A stretch of 64,000 nt of DNA, from positions 1,612,001-1,676,000 of the forward strand of contig NZ_JAFBBT010000001.1 of the NCBI RefSeq assembly GCF_016907335.1, written 5' to 3'. Positions 46,991 to 58,933 of the stretch are shown piece by piece; positions within the stretch are counted from its first letter, which is position 1; each line of letters begins with the position of its first letter. Under the pieces are notes generated by a model. It was not told the DNA's origin, searched no databases, and worked only from the letters and a program-made list of their open reading frames with translations. The DNA is from Curtobacterium herbarum (lineage in GTDB: Bacteria; Actinomycetota; Actinomycetes; Actinomycetales; Microbacteriaceae). The position numbers and the translations under genes were made by a program.

Positions 46991-47972
46991 CCACGTCGCC
47001 CCGGGCGGCCCGGATGCCCAGGGCGGGCCGGACGCCCGTCCCGGCCTGCGGACGGTCGTCGTCACCGGCGCCAGTGCCGGGCTCGGGTACCAGGCCGCGG
47101 AGCAGCTCGCCGTCGCCGGGCACCGGGTGGTCCTCGCGACCCGCAACCCGGAGAAGGCGGCGGCCGCCGAGCGCAGCATCCGTTCGGTCGTGCCGGACGC
47201 CTCGCTCGAGCACGTCCACCTGGACCTGGCGGACCTCGACTCCGTCCGTGCCGCGGCCGACTCCCTGTCCACGATGGGTCCGGTGCACGCGGTCCTCAAC
47301 AACGCCGGTGTGGTCGGGTCGCGCGAGCTTCGATCGACGGCGCAGGGGTACGAACTGCAGATCGGCACGAACCACCTCGGACACTTCGCCTGGACCGGGT
47401 TGGTGCTGCCGATGCTGCAGGCCACCGGTGGCCGGGTCGTCCACCTCGGCTCGATCTCGCACCGTTGGGCGACGCTCGACCGCAACGACCCGCTCGGTGC
47501 GGGGTACTACAACGGCTACCGGCAGTACGCCCGGAGCAAGCTCGCGGTGATGCTGTTCGGGTTCGAGCTGGCCCAGCGCCTGGCGGACGCCGGGTCGGCC
47601 GTCTCGAGCGTCGTGGCGCACCCGGGGCTCGCCCTCGAGTCGCTGACGGGGACGCCCGCGACGGTCAGCCCGTCGCGGCCGGGTCCGTCACGGCCGCGCC
47701 CGTCCCGGTCCGAACCGTCGTGGATCGGCCCGGGCCAGCGGTTCGTCGCGCAGGGGAAGGACGCGGGTGCGGTCCCGCTCGTGCACGCCTCGGTCGGCGA
47801 CGACGTGCGGTCCGGCGAGTACTGGGGTCCGGACGGCTGGTTCCAGCTCCGCGGCCGCGCGAGCGTCGTCCCCGCGGAGCCGCGGGCGCACGACCGGCAC
47901 GAGGCGGCGCGGCTCTGGACGGCGAGCGAGACCGCTTCCGGCGTCACGTTCGCTCTGGACGCACTCGGCTGA
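46980..47972 (+). CDS. Short-chain dehydrogenase/reductase
   Basis: A 330-residue Rossmann-fold oxidoreductase. NAD(P) binding is at [18 protein letters not shown] (TGxxxGxG), the strand-4 NNAGVV motif is present, and the active site is Ser in HLGSISH and YxxSK-type [10 protein letters not shown], so the enzyme looks functional. The group resembles retinol dehydrogenase-like SDRs of actinobacteria. A Ser/Pro/Arg linker from three 15-bp units (47670-47714) interrupts the C-terminal half. ATG overlaps the uvrB end by 11 bp. A link to DNA repair is not implied. Confidence 0.88.
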   Translation: MSSDHVAPGGPDAQGGPDARPGLRTVVVTGASAGLGYQAAEQLAVAGHRVVLATRNPEKAAAAERSIRSVVPDASLEHVHLDLADLDSVRAAADSLSTMGPVHAVLNNAGVVGSRELRSTAQGYELQIGTNHLGHFAWTGLVLPMLQATGGRVVHLGSISHRWATLDRNDPLGAGYYNGYRQYARSKLAVMLFGFELAQRLADAGSAVSSVVAHPGLALESLTGTPATVSPSRPGPSRPRPSRSEPSWIGPGQRFVAQGKDAGAVPLVHASVGDDVRSGEYWGPDGWFQLRGRASVVPAEPRAHDRHEAARLWTASETASGVTFALDALG

Positions 47973-48006
47973 GCCGACTCGGCGAGCGTTTGTCGGACCG
48001 GCTTCG

Positions 48007-48012
48007 TAGAAT
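48007..48012 (+). promoter_or_regulatory. -10 element of uvrA
   Basis: TAGAAT, a near-consensus -10, lies 8 nt before the uvrA ATG, implying a leaderless or near-leaderless mRNA. A CGAGCGTTTGTCGG stretch at 47984 only weakly resembles an actinobacterial LexA box. Confidence 0.55.
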
Positions 48013-48020
48013 CGTCTGCA

Positions 48021-51000
48021 ATGACCATCACCTCTGACCGCGGAACCGCCACGTCCGGCCCGGACGACTTCGACGAGCCGTCGGACCTGCACCTGCCCGG
48101 CGGGACGGCCCCGCACGACACGTCGACGCTCAGCGTCCGTGGCGCGCGCGTCCACAACCTCCGGGACGTCGACCTCGAGATCCCGCGCGACTCCCTCGTC
48201 GTGTTCACGGGGCTGTCCGGTTCGGGCAAGTCCTCGCTGGCGTTCGACACGATCTTCGCCGAGGGACAGCGACGCTACGTCGAGTCCCTGTCGGCGTACG
48301 CCCGCCAGTTCCTCGGCCAGGTGGACCGTCCGGACGTCGACTTCATCGAGGGCCTGTCGCCCGCGGTGTCGATCGACCAGAAGTCGACGAACCGCAACCC
48401 GCGGTCAACGGTGGGCACCATCACCGAGGTCTACGACTACATGCGTCTGCTCTGGGCGCGCATCGGCATCCCGCACTGCCCAGTCTGCGGCGAAGTGATC
48501 AGCAAGCAGAGCGTGCAGCAGATCGCCGACCAGCTGATGACGCAGGAGTCCGGCACGCGGTTCCAGGTGCTCGCGCCGATCGTGTCGAAGAAGAAGGGCG
48601 AGTTCGTCGACCTCTTCCAGGAGCTCGCGGCGTCCGGCTACTCGCGCGCCATCGTCGACGGTGAGCGCATCCAGCTGAGCAGCCCGCCGACGCTGAAGAA
48701 GCAGGTCAAGCACGACATCTCGGTCATCGTCGACCGCCTCGTCGCCAGCGACGACATCCTCGGGCGGCTGACGGACTCGCTCGAGACCGCCCTGCGCCTG
48801 ACGAACGGCACCGTGGCGATCGACCTCGTCGACCACGAGGGCCCCGGCGCCGTGCGGACGTACTCCGAGAACCTGTCGTGCCCGAACAACCACCCGCTGG
48901 CCCTCACCGAGATCGAGCCGCGGACGTTCTCGTTCAACGCCCCGTTCGGCGCCTGCCCGGAGTGCTCGGGCCTCGGCACCCGGATGTCGGTCGACCCGGA
49001 CCTGGTGCTCGGCGACCCCGACGCCTCGCTCAAGGACGGCGTGCTGCTGCCGTGGACCGGTGCCAGCGGCCTGTACTCGTACTTCGAGAAGCTGCTCGCC
49101 GGACTCGGCAAGGAGCTCGGCTTCCGGATGGACACGCCGTGGAGCCAGCTCCCCACGTCCGTGCAGGCGGCGATCCTGACCGGCAAGGACTTCGAGGTGT
49201 CGGTGTCGTGGCGGAACCGATTCGGCCGTGAGATGCGCTACACCAGCGGGTTCGAGGGCGTCATGCCCTACATCGAGCGGAAGTTCGCCGAGGCCGAGAC
49301 CGACTCGCAGCGCCAGCGCTTCCAGGGCTACCTGCGCGAGGTCCCCTGCCCGGTCTGCGACGGCACCCGTCTGAAGCCCGAGGTGCTCGGCGTGACCGTC
49401 GACGGCCGGAGCATCGCCGACGTCACGAGCATGGCCCTCGACGAGGCCTACGCGTTCATGGCGGACATCGCCCTCACCAAGCGCGAGGCGCACATCGCCG
49501 CCGCCGTCCTCCGCGAGATCCGGGCACGGCTCGAGTTCCTGCTCGAGGTCGGACTCAACTACCTGACCCTGGCGCGCGGTGCCGGCGGGCTCTCCGGCGG
49601 TGAGGCGCAGCGCATCCGTCTCGCCACGCAGATCGGTTCGGGTCTGACCGGTGTGCTCTACGTCCTCGACGAGCCGAGCATCGGTCTGCACCAGCGGGAC
49701 AACCGCCGCCTGATCGACACCCTGGTCAAGCTCAAGGACCTCGGCAACACGCTGATCGTCGTCGAGCACGACGAGGACACCATCCGGACCGCCGACTGGG
49801 TCGTCGACATCGGACCCGGTGCCGGTGTCAACGGCGGCAAGGTCGTGCACTCCGGTTCGTACGCAGACATGATCGAGAACCGCGAGTCGATCACCGGCGA
49901 CTACCTGGCCGGCCGCCGCTCGATCGAGATGCCGTCCGAGCGCCGGACGGTGAACCGCAAGCGCGTGATCACCGTGCAGGGTGCCCGGGCGAACAACCTC
50001 AAGGACGTGGACGTCGACTTCCCGCTCGGCGTCTTCACGGCGGTCACCGGCGTCAGCGGCTCGGGCAAGTCGACCCTGGTGAACGACATCCTCTACAAGG
50101 TGCTCGCCAACCAGCTGAACGGCGCCCGACACATCGCCGGCAAGCACACGCGGGTGAAGGGCCTCGACCAGCTCGACAAGGTCGTGCACGTCGACCAGGC
50201 GCCGATCGGCCGCACCCCGCGCTCGAACCCGGCGACCTACACCGGCGTGTTCGACCGCATCCGGCAGCTCTTCGCCGAGACGCAGGAGGCCAAGACCCGC
50301 GGCTACCAGCCCGGTCGCTTCAGCTTCAACGTCAAGGGCGGGCGCTGCGAGAACTGCTCCGGTGACGGCACGATCAAGATCGAGATGAACTTCCTGCCCG
50401 ACGTCTACGTCGCGTGCGAGGTCTGCGGCGGTGCCCGGTACAACCGCGAGACGCTGCAGGTCCACTACAAGGGCAAGAGCATCTCCGAGGTCCTGGACAT
50501 GCCGATCAGCGAGGCAGCCGAGTTCTTCGAGCCGATCTCCGCGATCCACCGGTACATGGCGACGCTCGTCGACGTCGGGCTCGGCTACGTCCGACTCGGG
50601 CAGAGCGCGACGACCCTGTCGGGTGGCGAGGCGCAGCGCGTCAAGCTCGCGACCGAGCTGCAGCGCCGCTCGAACGGTCGCACGGTCTACGTGCTCGACG
50701 AACCGACCACGGGTCTGCACTTCGAGGACGTCCGGAAGCTCCTCCTCGTGCTGCAGTCGCTGGTCGAGAAGGGCAACACCGTCATCACGATCGAGCACAA
50801 CCTCGACGTGATCAAGTCCGCCGACTGGGTCATCGACATGGGCCCCGAGGGCGGCTCCGGCGGTGGCACGGTCCTCGCGACGGGCACGCCGGAGCACGTC
50901 GCCGACGTCCCGGAGAGCCACACCGGTGTCTTCCTCCGCGAGATCCTCGAGGCGCAGGACGCCCGCGTGGGCAAGGAGCGGTCGGTCGGCGCACGTCGAG

Positions 51001-51029
51001 CAGGTGCACAGAAGGCAGGTGCTCGCTAG
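48021..51029 (+). CDS. uvrA: Excinuclease ABC subunit A
   Basis: DNA-damage sensor ATPase. The 1,002-residue protein holds two ABC modules: Walker [15 protein letters not shown] (about residue 69) and [13 protein letters not shown] (about 675), signatures LSGGEAQRI and LSGGEAQRV, and zinc-binding cysteines [22 protein letters not shown] and CENCSGDG...CEVCGG. A 30-residue acidic N-terminal lead precedes [19 protein letters not shown]. uvrC begins at the base after the stop, so uvrA and uvrC should be cotranscribed. Confidence 0.99.
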   Translation: MTITSDRGTATSGPDDFDEPSDLHLPGGTAPHDTSTLSVRGARVHNLRDVDLEIPRDSLVVFTGLSGSGKSSLAFDTIFAEGQRRYVESLSAYARQFLGQVDRPDVDFIEGLSPAVSIDQKSTNRNPRSTVGTITEVYDYMRLLWARIGIPHCPVCGEVISKQSVQQIADQLMTQESGTRFQVLAPIVSKKKGEFVDLFQELAASGYSRAIVDGERIQLSSPPTLKKQVKHDISVIVDRLVASDDILGRLTDSLETALRLTNGTVAIDLVDHEGPGAVRTYSENLSCPNNHPLALTEIEPRTFSFNAPFGACPECSGLGTRMSVDPDLVLGDPDASLKDGVLLPWTGASGLYSYFEKLLAGLGKELGFRMDTPWSQLPTSVQAAILTGKDFEVSVSWRNRFGREMRYTSGFEGVMPYIERKFAEAETDSQRQRFQGYLREVPCPVCDGTRLKPEVLGVTVDGRSIADVTSMALDEAYAFMADIALTKREAHIAAAVLREIRARLEFLLEVGLNYLTLARGAGGLSGGEAQRIRLATQIGSGLTGVLYVLDEPSIGLHQRDNRRLIDTLVKLKDLGNTLIVVEHDEDTIRTADWVVDIGPGAGVNGGKVVHSGSYADMIENRESITGDYLAGRRSIEMPSERRTVNRKRVITVQGARANNLKDVDVDFPLGVFTAVTGVSGSGKSTLVNDILYKVLANQLNGARHIAGKHTRVKGLDQLDKVVHVDQAPIGRTPRSNPATYTGVFDRIRQLFAETQEAKTRGYQPGRFSFNVKGGRCENCSGDGTIKIEMNFLPDVYVACEVCGGARYNRETLQVHYKGKSISEVLDMPISEAAEFFEPISAIHRYMATLVDVGLGYVRLGQSATTLSGGEAQRVKLATELQRRSNGRTVYVLDEPTTGLHFEDVRKLLLVLQSLVEKGNTVITIEHNLDVIKSADWVIDMGPEGGSGGGTVLATGTPEHVADVPESHTGVFLREILEAQDARVGKERSVGARRAGAQKAGAR

Positions 51030-53189
51030 GTGGCCGACACCGTCTCCTGGCGGCCGAAGGCGGGGGAGATCCCGACCGACCCGGGCGTCTACCGATGGCG
51101 TGACGGCAACGGCCGGGTGCTCTACGTCGGCAAGGCGAAGAACCTCCGTGCCCGCCTGAGCAACTACTTCGCCCCGCTGCCGACCCTGCACGAGCGCACC
51201 CGGCGGATGGTCCTGACGGCCAAGAGCGTCGAGTGGACGACCGTCGGCTCCGAGATCGAGGCACTGCAGCTCGAGTACACGTGGATCAAGGAGTTCGATC
51301 CGCCGTTCAACGTCAAGTTCCGGGACGACAAGTCGTACCCGTACATGGCGATCACGATGGCGGACGAAGCGCCGCGCGTGATGGTGACGCGGAACCGCAA
51401 GATCAAGGGCGCCAAGTACTTCGGGCCGTACCCGAAGATCTGGGCGGTGCACGACACGATCGACCTGATGATCAAGGTGTTCCCGATCCGGACCTGCTCC
51501 GAGTCCTCGTACAAGCGGGCCATGCAGACCGGCAAGCCCTGCTTCCCGGGGCAGATCGGCAAGTGCGGCGGCCCGTGCTCGCAGCGCGTCACGATCGAGG
51601 AGCACCGCGCCCTCGTCGAGGAGTTCGTCCGCTTCATGGGCAGCTACGACCGTCGGGTCATCACGCAGCTCCGGCAGCGGATGGCCGCCTCGGCCGACGC
51701 CATGCAGTACGAGCAGGCCGCACGCTTCCGCGACCAGGTCGAGGCGCTCGAGGCGGTCCTCGAGAAGTCCGCCGTGGTGCTCAAGGACTCGGTCGACCTC
51801 GACCTGTTCGGCATCGCCGAGGACGAGCTCGCCGCCGCCGTGCAGCTGTTCTCGGTCCGTGGTGGCCGCATCCGCGGTGTCCGCGGGTGGGTCGTCGACA
51901 AGGAGCTCGACATCAGCACGGGCGACCTCGTCGAGCAGATCGTCCAGGGCGTCTACGCCGAGGACGGTCTGTCGACCGGTGCCGACGGCGCACTGCTCAC
52001 CCAGGCCAGCGCGGACCCCACCCCCGGGGTCGCGAACGACGGGCCGCCCCGCGAGATCGTGGTGCCGGTGCTGCCGGACGACGCCGACGCGCTCCAGCAG
52101 TGGCTCAGCGACCGCCGCGGGGGTCGTGGCACGAAGCTCAGCACGGCGCAGCGGGGTGACCGCGCCGGCCTGGCCCGCACGGCGTCCCAGAACGCCCAGC
52201 AGGCGCTGATGCTCTACAAGACCAAGCGCTCGGCCGACTACACCACGCGTGCCGCGGCCCTGGCGGACATCCAGGAGGCCCTGGGCATGACCGAGGCGCC
52301 GCTGCGGATGGAGTGCTACGACATCTCGCACCTGCAGGGCACGAACGTCGTCGCGTCGATGGTCGTGTTCGAGGACGGGCTGCCCCGCAAGGACCAGTAC
52401 CGCCGCTACACGATCGCCGAGACCACCGACGACACCGACAGCATGTACCAGGTCCTCAGCCGGCGCGTGGCCCGGCTCGACGAGGACGCAGCCGTGCCCG
52501 ACGTGCCGGACGTCACGGCGGACGGCGTGGTCGAGGGGTCGAAGCCGTCGAAACGGTTCGCGTACCGCCCGCAGCTGCTCGTGGTCGACGGCGGGCAACC
52601 GCAGGTCGCGGCGGCGAAACGTGCGCTCGACGAGGCCGGCGTCAGGGACATCGCCCTGGTCGGCATCGCGAAGCGGCTCGAAGAGCTGTGGCTGCCGGAC
52701 GACGACTTCCCGGTGATCCTGCCGCGCAACTCCGAGGCGCTCTTCCTCATCCAGCGCCTCCGCGACGAGGCGCACCGGTTCGCGATCACGCACCAGCGGA
52801 CCCGTCGGAAGCGTGACGTCCGCTCGCAGCTCTCCGAGATCCCCGGGCTCGGACCGAACCGGGTCTCGGCGCTGCTCAAGCACTTCGGGTCCGTCGCCCG
52901 CCTCCGGCAGGCGACGGCAGAGGAGGTCGCCGAGGTCCCGGGCGTCGGACCGGCGACCGCTGCCGCGGTGGTCCGGAAGCTCACGACCGTGCCGGTCAGT
53001 GCCCCGGAATCGTCCAGCGCTCCGGAACCGGCCAGTGCCCCGGAACCGACCAGTGCCCCGGAACCGACCAGTGCACCCGAGGCGGCCAGTGCGGTTCCGA
53101 CAGGCGCGCCGCCCGCCGGTCCGTCTGGGCCGGGAGGCCCGGTGCGCGTCCCCGAGACGACCCCGGACGGTCCGCACCGACCTGCATGA
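51030..53189 (+). CDS. uvrC: Excinuclease ABC subunit C
   Basis: Makes both incisions in excision repair. The 719-residue protein has the GIY-YIG nuclease ([23 protein letters not shown], residues about 10-95), a UVR helix pair ([15 protein letters not shown]), an RNase H-like C-nuclease ([35 protein letters not shown]) and two helix-hairpin-helix motifs ([25 protein letters not shown]). The last 65 residues are a Ser/Ala/Pro/Glu repeat tail not seen in E. coli UvrC. GTG start directly after the uvrA stop. Confidence 0.98.
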   Translation: MADTVSWRPKAGEIPTDPGVYRWRDGNGRVLYVGKAKNLRARLSNYFAPLPTLHERTRRMVLTAKSVEWTTVGSEIEALQLEYTWIKEFDPPFNVKFRDDKSYPYMAITMADEAPRVMVTRNRKIKGAKYFGPYPKIWAVHDTIDLMIKVFPIRTCSESSYKRAMQTGKPCFPGQIGKCGGPCSQRVTIEEHRALVEEFVRFMGSYDRRVITQLRQRMAASADAMQYEQAARFRDQVEALEAVLEKSAVVLKDSVDLDLFGIAEDELAAAVQLFSVRGGRIRGVRGWVVDKELDISTGDLVEQIVQGVYAEDGLSTGADGALLTQASADPTPGVANDGPPREIVVPVLPDDADALQQWLSDRRGGRGTKLSTAQRGDRAGLARTASQNAQQALMLYKTKRSADYTTRAAALADIQEALGMTEAPLRMECYDISHLQGTNVVASMVVFEDGLPRKDQYRRYTIAETTDDTDSMYQVLSRRVARLDEDAAVPDVPDVTADGVVEGSKPSKRFAYRPQLLVVDGGQPQVAAAKRALDEAGVRDIALVGIAKRLEELWLPDDDFPVILPRNSEALFLIQRLRDEAHRFAITHQRTRRKRDVRSQLSEIPGLGPNRVSALLKHFGSVARLRQATAEEVAEVPGVGPATAAAVVRKLTTVPVSAPESSSAPEPASAPEPTSAPEPTSAPEAASAVPTGAPPAGPSGPGGPVRVPETTPDGPHRPA
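52996..53085 (+). repeat. Five 18-bp tandem repeats at the uvrC 3' end
   Basis: Five 18-bp units of CCAGTGCCCCGGAACCGA type (two identical) encode Ser-Ala-Pro-Glu-Pro-x hexapeptides. In frame; a sixth partial unit follows. Confidence 0.93.
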
Positions 53190-53211
53190 CCCCGGCACGG
53201 GCCTCCCGGCC
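53128..53211. repeat. 14-bp inverted repeat flanking the uvrC stop
   Basis: Perfect 14-bp arms (53128-53141 and 53198-53211) carry the 10-mer CGGGAGGCCC and its complement, separated by 56 nt that include the last uvrC codons and stop. The large loop makes a simple terminator less certain. Confidence 0.6.
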
Positions 53212-53217
53212 GGACGG

Positions 53218-53223
53218 TAGCCT
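53218..53223 (+). promoter_or_regulatory. -10 element upstream of rapZ
   Basis: TAGCCT lies right after the inverted repeat. Transcription would begin near 53230, at the foot of a strong hairpin, giving a leader of about 110 nt. Confidence 0.45.
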
Positions 53224-53228
53224 GGTCG

Positions 53229-53258
53229 CGGACCCGGGGCGGACAGCCCCTGGGTCCG
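53229..53258 (+). promoter_or_regulatory. Strong stem-loop in the uvrC-rapZ gap
   Basis: A 12-bp stem (CGGACCC and GGGGC paired with GCCCC and GGGTCCG, one bulged T) with a 5-nt loop. It could be the uvrC terminator, or a structured 5' end of the rapZ-whiA mRNA if the TAGCCT promoter is real. Confidence 0.5.
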
Positions 53259-53339
53259 TGGGCCGACCCCGCCGAGCGTGCCGCGCCCGGTGACGACGGG
53301 TGACCCGCCCGGCCACACCACGATGGAGCCCCTTCGCAG

Positions 53340-54227
53340 ATGACCGACACCACCTCGCAGCAACAGCACGACGTCCTCATCGTGACGGGCATGTCCGGGG
53401 CGGGGCGGTCGACGGTCGGCAAGGCGCTCGAGGACCTCGGCTGGTACGTCGTCGACAACCTGCCGACGCAGATGCTCGGACCGCTCACCGACCTGGCGGA
53501 CCGTGCGGGGGAGTCGATCCCGAAGATCGCGACCGTCGTCGACGTCCGCGGTGGTCGGTTCTTCACGGACCCCGAGCGTGCGGTGCAGTCCTTGCGCGAG
53601 AGCACGAGTGCCCGGGTGAGGGTGCTGTTCCTCGAGGCGACCGACCAGGTCCTGGTGCGCCGGTTCGAGCAGGTCCGCCGACCGCACCCGCTGCAGGGCG
53701 AGGACACGCTGCTCGACGGCATCGCCCGGGAGCGCACCCGGTTGCTCGGGCTGCGCGAGGCATCCGACCTGATCATCGACACGTCCGACCTGAACATCCA
53801 CCAGCTCGCGAACGCCGTCACCGAGCGGTTCGCCGAGGACCGGTTCGTCGGGGTCCAGGTGACGCTGATGAGCTTCGGGTTCAAGTACGGGCTGCCCACC
53901 GACGCCGACATGGTGGCCGACGTGCGGTTCATCCCGAACCCCTACTGGGTGCCGGAACTCCGGGCGCACACGGGGCTCGACAAGCCGGTCTCGGACTACG
54001 TCATGGAGCAGTCCGGGGCCCGTCCGTTCGTCGACCGCTACGCCTCCGTCCTGGAGCCGGTCTTCGAGGGGTACCAGCGCGAGAACAAAAGACACGCTAC
54101 GATCGCCATCGGCTGTACCGGCGGCAAGCACCGTTCGGTCGCCATCGTCGCCGAGTTGGCGAACCTGCTCCGCGGGATGCCCAACGTCGCCGTGCGTGTG
54201 AAGAACCGAGATCTCGGCCGGGAGTGA
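53340..54227 (+). CDS. rapZ: RNase adapter protein RapZ / nucleotide-binding YvcJ family
   Basis: A 295-residue P-loop protein; E. coli RapZ guides RNase E to the small RNA GlmZ, while the role in actinobacteria is unknown. The Walker A is GMSGAGRST, with Arg23 where most P-loops have Lys, a substitution I recall from other actinobacterial members. [13 protein letters not shown] and the C-terminal RNA/metabolite site [15 protein letters not shown] are conserved. Followed by whiA after 78 bp, the order typical of Gram-positives. Confidence 0.95.
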   Translation: MTDTTSQQQHDVLIVTGMSGAGRSTVGKALEDLGWYVVDNLPTQMLGPLTDLADRAGESIPKIATVVDVRGGRFFTDPERAVQSLRESTSARVRVLFLEATDQVLVRRFEQVRRPHPLQGEDTLLDGIARERTRLLGLREASDLIIDTSDLNIHQLANAVTERFAEDRFVGVQVTLMSFGFKYGLPTDADMVADVRFIPNPYWVPELRAHTGLDKPVSDYVMEQSGARPFVDRYASVLEPVFEGYQRENKRHATIAIGCTGGKHRSVAIVAELANLLRGMPNVAVRVKNRDLGRE

Positions 54228-54305
54228 CCGTCCCACCGGCTGCCTCCACACGTGTGCGCCCCGGGACCGCAGAGCCCCACCCCGAAGAACGTAAGGAATG
54301 ATGCC

Positions 54306-55286
54306 GTGCCGTTGACTGCCGAGGTGAAGGACGAGCTGGCCAGGGTCGTCGTCAACCGGAACACGGTCCGCGCCGCCGAACTCGCGACCGTCCTGCGTTT
54401 CGCCGGGGGCCTGCACGTCATCTCCGGCCGCATCGCGGTCGAGGTCGAGCTCGACACCCGGATCATCGTGCACCGCGTCCGCAAGGACCTCGCCGAGCTC
54501 TACGGCGTCCGCAGCGAGGCCTCCGTCGGGTCCACCGCGTCCTCGCGTCGCGGCACCCGCTACCTCGTGCGTGTGCTCGAGGCCGGCGAGACGCTCGCCC
54601 GGCAGACCGGTCTGATGGACGCCCGTCGCCGTCCGGTGCGTGGCCTCCCGAACCGCCTGACCACCGGCAACCGCGAGGACCTGGCCGCCATCTGGCGCGG
54701 TGCGTTCTTGGCCTCCGGCACCCTGACCGACCCGGGCCGTGCCGCGGCGCTCGAGGTCACCTGCCCGGGCAACGAGGCCGCCATGGCGCTCGTCGGGGCA
54801 GCGTCCCGGCTCGGCATCGCCGCGAAGGGTCGTGAGGTCCGCGGGGTGCACCGCGTCGTGATCCGCGACGGTGAGGCGATCGGCCAGATGCTCACCGCGA
54901 TGGGCGCCGCCCGCACCACCGCCGACTGGGAGGAGATGCGTCAGCGCCGCGAGGTCCGCGCCACCGCCAACCGCCTGGTGAACTTCGACGACGCGAACCT
55001 CCGCCGTTCCGCACAGGCCGCCGTCGCCGCGTGCGCCCGGGTCGAGCGTGCACTGGAGATCCTCGGCGACGAGGTCCCCGACCACCTGCAGTACGCCGGG
55101 GCCCTGCGCCTCGAGCACCGTGACGCCTCGCTCGACGAGCTCGGGCAGCACGCGGACCCGCCCATGACGAAGGACGCGATCGCCGGACGCATCCGTCGCC
55201 TGCTCGCGATGGCCGACAAACGCGCCAGCGACCTCGGCATCCCGGGCACCGAGGCCAGCGTGCCGGAAGAGCTCGAAGGCGCCTGA
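54306..55286 (+). CDS. whiA: Sporulation-type transcription regulator WhiA
   Basis: DNA-binding regulator that controls division and sporulation genes in Streptomyces and is kept in non-sporulating actinobacteria. The start is GTG 54306, giving [14 protein letters not shown], the usual WhiA opening, with AAGGA 8 nt upstream; two ATGs just before it (54298 and 54301) are out of frame. The N-terminal two-thirds is the LAGLIDADG-like fold ([14 protein letters not shown]), and the C-terminal helix-turn-helix includes [16 protein letters not shown]. 326 residues, normal length. Confidence 0.97.
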   Translation: MPLTAEVKDELARVVVNRNTVRAAELATVLRFAGGLHVISGRIAVEVELDTRIIVHRVRKDLAELYGVRSEASVGSTASSRRGTRYLVRVLEAGETLARQTGLMDARRRPVRGLPNRLTTGNREDLAAIWRGAFLASGTLTDPGRAAALEVTCPGNEAAMALVGAASRLGIAAKGREVRGVHRVVIRDGEAIGQMLTAMGAARTTADWEEMRQRREVRATANRLVNFDDANLRRSAQAAVAACARVERALEILGDEVPDHLQYAGALRLEHRDASLDELGQHADPPMTKDAIAGRIRRLLAMADKRASDLGIPGTEASVPEELEGA

Positions 55287-55297
55287 GCGCAGCGCCG

Positions 55298-55320
55298 GGA
55301 GCAGCCCACCGGGCGGCTCC
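55298..55320 (+). terminator. Hairpin after whiA
   Basis: A 10-bp stem with one mismatch (55298-55307 with 55311-55320) and a 3-nt loop, 11 bp after the whiA stop. Confidence 0.6.
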
Positions 55321-55407
55321 TGCACCGGCCGACGGACCCCCGTGGTCGCCGCACCGACCCCGTCCCCGCGACGGCGTCATGCAGGCGGTCCGCGGGGGTC
55401 CGACTGC

Positions 55408-56541
<1,134 letters not shown>

Positions 56542-56545
56542 ACTG

Positions 56546-57763
56546 ATGGCTCTCCGCACCCTCGAGGACCTCGGCGACCTCGCCGGCAAGCGTGTCGTCG
56601 TCCGCTGTGACCTGAACGTCCCGCTCAAGGACGGCACGATCACGGACGACGGCCGCGTGCGGGCGTCGCTCACCACCCTGAACACCTTGATCACCGCCGG
56701 CGCGCGCGTGGTCGTGGTGTCCCACCTCGGCCGACCCGACGGCGAACGGAAGCCCGAGTACTCGCTCGCGCCCGTCGCCCAGCGGCTGTCCGAGCTGCTC
56801 GGCAAGCCGGTCGCCTTCGTCGACGAGACCGTCGGCGACGGGGCGACCGCGGCTGCCGAGGCCCTCGAGGACGGTGACGTCCTGCTGCTCGAGAACCTCC
56901 GCTTCAACCCGGAGGAGACCTCGAAGGACGCCGCCGAGCGCACCGCCTTCGCGGAGCGCATCGCCACCCTGGGGGACGCGTTCGTCTCCGACGGGTTCGG
57001 CGTCGTGCACCGCAAGCAGGCCTCCGTGTACGAGCTGGCATCGGCGCTCCCGAGCGCTGCCGGTCAGCTCATCGAGCAGGAGCTGACCGTGCTCGAGCGG
57101 CTGACCAAGGACCCGGAGCGCCCGTACACGGTCGTGCTCGGCGGGTCGAAGGTCAGCGACAAGCTCGGTGTCATCGACCACCTCCTGCCGCGGGTCGACA
57201 CGATCTGCATCGGCGGCGGCATGCTCTTCACCTTCCTCGCGGCCCAGGGCCACGGGGTGGCGAAGTCGCTGCTCGAGCAGGACCAGCTCGACGTCGTCCG
57301 TGAGTACCTGTCGCGGGCGACGGAGCTCGGTGTGACCATCGACCTGCCGACCGACGTCGTGGTGGCCTCCGGGTTCGCCGCGGACGCCGAGCACGAGACG
57401 GTCGCCGCGGACGCCATCGAGTCGTCCTCGTTCGGCACCGACGGCATCGGCCTGGACATCGGACCGGAGACGGCGGAGCGGTTCGCCCGCGCGGTCGCTG
57501 CATCGAAGACGGTGTTCTGGAACGGGCCGATGGGCGTGTTCGAGTTCCCCGCCTTCGCCGCCGGTACGAAGACCGTCGCCCAGGCGCTGACCGAGGTCGA
57601 CGGCCTCGGTGTTGTCGGCGGTGGCGACTCCGCCGCCGCGGTCCGGTCGCTCGGCTTCACCGACGACCAGTTCGGCCACATCTCCACCGGTGGTGGGGCG
57701 AGCCTCGAGTTCCTCGAGGGCAAGTCGCTCCCCGGCCTCGAAGCCCTCGGGTGGTCCGCATGA
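56546..57763 (+). CDS. pgk: Phosphoglycerate kinase
   Basis: Transfers phosphate from 1,3-bisphosphoglycerate to ADP. Two Rossmann-like domains are seen: N-terminal [24 protein letters not shown] and [12 protein letters not shown]-terminal [28 protein letters not shown] and the nucleotide loop GGGDSAAAV. 405 residues. ATG 4 bp after the gap stop. Its stop overlaps the tpiA ATG. Confidence 0.99.
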   Translation: MALRTLEDLGDLAGKRVVVRCDLNVPLKDGTITDDGRVRASLTTLNTLITAGARVVVVSHLGRPDGERKPEYSLAPVAQRLSELLGKPVAFVDETVGDGATAAAEALEDGDVLLLENLRFNPEETSKDAAERTAFAERIATLGDAFVSDGFGVVHRKQASVYELASALPSAAGQLIEQELTVLERLTKDPERPYTVVLGGSKVSDKLGVIDHLLPRVDTICIGGGMLFTFLAAQGHGVAKSLLEQDQLDVVREYLSRATELGVTIDLPTDVVVASGFAADAEHETVAADAIESSSFGTDGIGLDIGPETAERFARAVAASKTVFWNGPMGVFEFPAFAAGTKTVAQALTEVDGLGVVGGGDSAAAVRSLGFTDDQFGHISTGGGASLEFLEGKSLPGLEALGWSA

Positions 57764-58539
57764 CCCGCACGCCGCTCATCGCCGGGAACTGGAAGATGAA
57801 TCTGGATCACCTCCAGGCCATCGCCACCGTCCAGAAGCTCGCCTGGACCCTCAAGGACGCCCGGCACGACCACGCGGACGTCGAGGTCGCGGTCTTCCCG
57901 CCGTTCACCGACCTGCGCAGCGTCCAGACGCTGATCTCGGCGGACAAGCTGCCGCTGGCGTTCGGCGCCCAGGACCTGTCGCAGTACGACTCCGGTGCCT
58001 ACACCGGTGACGTCTCCGGCGCGTTCCTGGCCGCGCTCGACGCGAAGTACGTCATCGTCGGCCACTCCGAGCGTCGCACCATGCACGGCGAGACCGACGA
58101 GATCGTCGCCGCGAAGACCGCCGCCGCCGTCAAGCACGGCCTGGTGCCGGTCGTCTGCGTCGGCGAGACCGGCGAACAGCGTGAGCAGCGCGGGGCCGGC
58201 GTCGTGCCGGTCGAGCAGCTGCAGGTCGTCCTCGGCGCGGTGCAGCCGTCCGAGATCGTCGTCGCGTACGAGCCGGTCTGGGCGATCGGCTCCGGCCAGG
58301 CCGCCACGGCCGAGCAGGCGCAGGACGAATGTGCGGCGCTCCGTCGTGGGATCGCCGCCGCCTGGGGTGACCAGGCGGCCGCCGACACGCGCGTGCTGTA
58401 CGGCGGTTCGGTGAAGTCGGGCAACATCGCCGGCTTCCTCCGCGAGCCCGACGTCGACGGCGCGCTGGTGGGTGGCGCGTCCCTCGACGTGCAGGAGTTC
58501 GCCGCCATCGCGCGGTTCCAGCAGCACGTCGGTCTCTAG
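57760..58539 (+). CDS. tpiA: Triosephosphate isomerase
   Basis: Interconverts dihydroxyacetone phosphate and glyceraldehyde 3-phosphate. All catalytic residues are visible: Lys in IAGNWKMN, His in VIVGHSERR, Glu in [12 protein letters not shown], and the phosphate loop [10 protein letters not shown]. 259 residues, beginning at ATG 57760 (ATGA overlap with pgk); an earlier in-frame GTG would add only three residues. A perfect hairpin follows. Confidence 0.99.
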   Translation: MTRTPLIAGNWKMNLDHLQAIATVQKLAWTLKDARHDHADVEVAVFPPFTDLRSVQTLISADKLPLAFGAQDLSQYDSGAYTGDVSGAFLAALDAKYVIVGHSERRTMHGETDEIVAAKTAAAVKHGLVPVVCVGETGEQREQRGAGVVPVEQLQVVLGAVQPSEIVVAYEPVWAIGSGQAATAEQAQDECAALRRGIAAAWGDQAAADTRVLYGGSVKSGNIAGFLREPDVDGALVGGASLDVQEFAAIARFQQHVGL

Positions 58540-58550
58540 TCCACCACCGC

Positions 58551-58583
58551 CGGGGCGCGACGGGCACCGCCCGTCGCGCCCCG
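58551..58583 (+). terminator. Terminator after tpiA
   Basis: A perfect 15-bp stem (58551-58565 with 58569-58583) and a 3-nt loop, 11 bp after the tpiA stop, ending the gap-pgk-tpiA operon. Confidence 0.85.
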
Positions 58584-58644
58584 TGCCGTGTCCCTCCCGC
58601 ACCGCCCAACCCGCCCGGGTCCCGAGCGCGCTCCGCGCGACCGG

Positions 58645-58650
58645 TATACT
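58645..58650 (+). promoter_or_regulatory. -10 element of secG
   Basis: TATACT, one of the best -10 matches in the window, lies 30 nt before the secG GTG, which has GAAAGG as ribosome site. -35 unclear. Confidence 0.6.
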
Positions 58651-58680
58651 CGGATGGCTGACTGACACGAAAGGTACGTC

Positions 58681-58932
58681 GTGGCGATACTCTCCGTCGT
58701 GCTGCAGGTCCTGCTCGCGATCACGAGCCTCCTGCTCACGCTCCTCATCCTCCTGCACAAGGGCCGCGGTGGCGGCCTCTCCGACATGTTCGGCGGTGGT
58801 GTGACGAGCAACCTCGGGGCATCCGGCGTCGCCGAGCGCAACCTGAACCGCATCACGGTGATCCTCGGGCTCCTCTGGATCTCCAGCATCATCGTGCTCG
58901 GTCTCATCAACAAGTTCACGGCAGGGAGCTGA
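58681..58932 (+). CDS. secG: Preprotein translocase subunit SecG
   Basis: Small partner of SecY and SecE in protein export. The 83-residue protein has two membrane helices (about residues 2-23 and 58-78) joined by the conserved cytoplasmic loop LHKGRGGGLSDMFGGG. GTG start. Placement directly after tpiA is common in actinobacteria and firmicutes. rbpA follows after 1 bp. Confidence 0.96.
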   Translation: MAILSVVLQVLLAITSLLLTLLILLHKGRGGGLSDMFGGGVTSNLGASGVAERNLNRITVILGLLWISSIIVLGLINKFTAGS

Positions 58933-58933
58933 C

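Noticed and set aside
47984..47997. LexA box upstream of uvrA
   Set aside because: Too many mismatches in the right half to call.
48405..55325. Open minus-strand frame of about 2,300 codons opposite uvrA, uvrC, rapZ and whiA
   Set aside because: It is the mirror of well-conserved plus-strand genes in a GC-rich genome, where antisense stops are rare. Its translation is Arg/Val/Asp/Gly-rich without any motif, and it crosses four gene boundaries.
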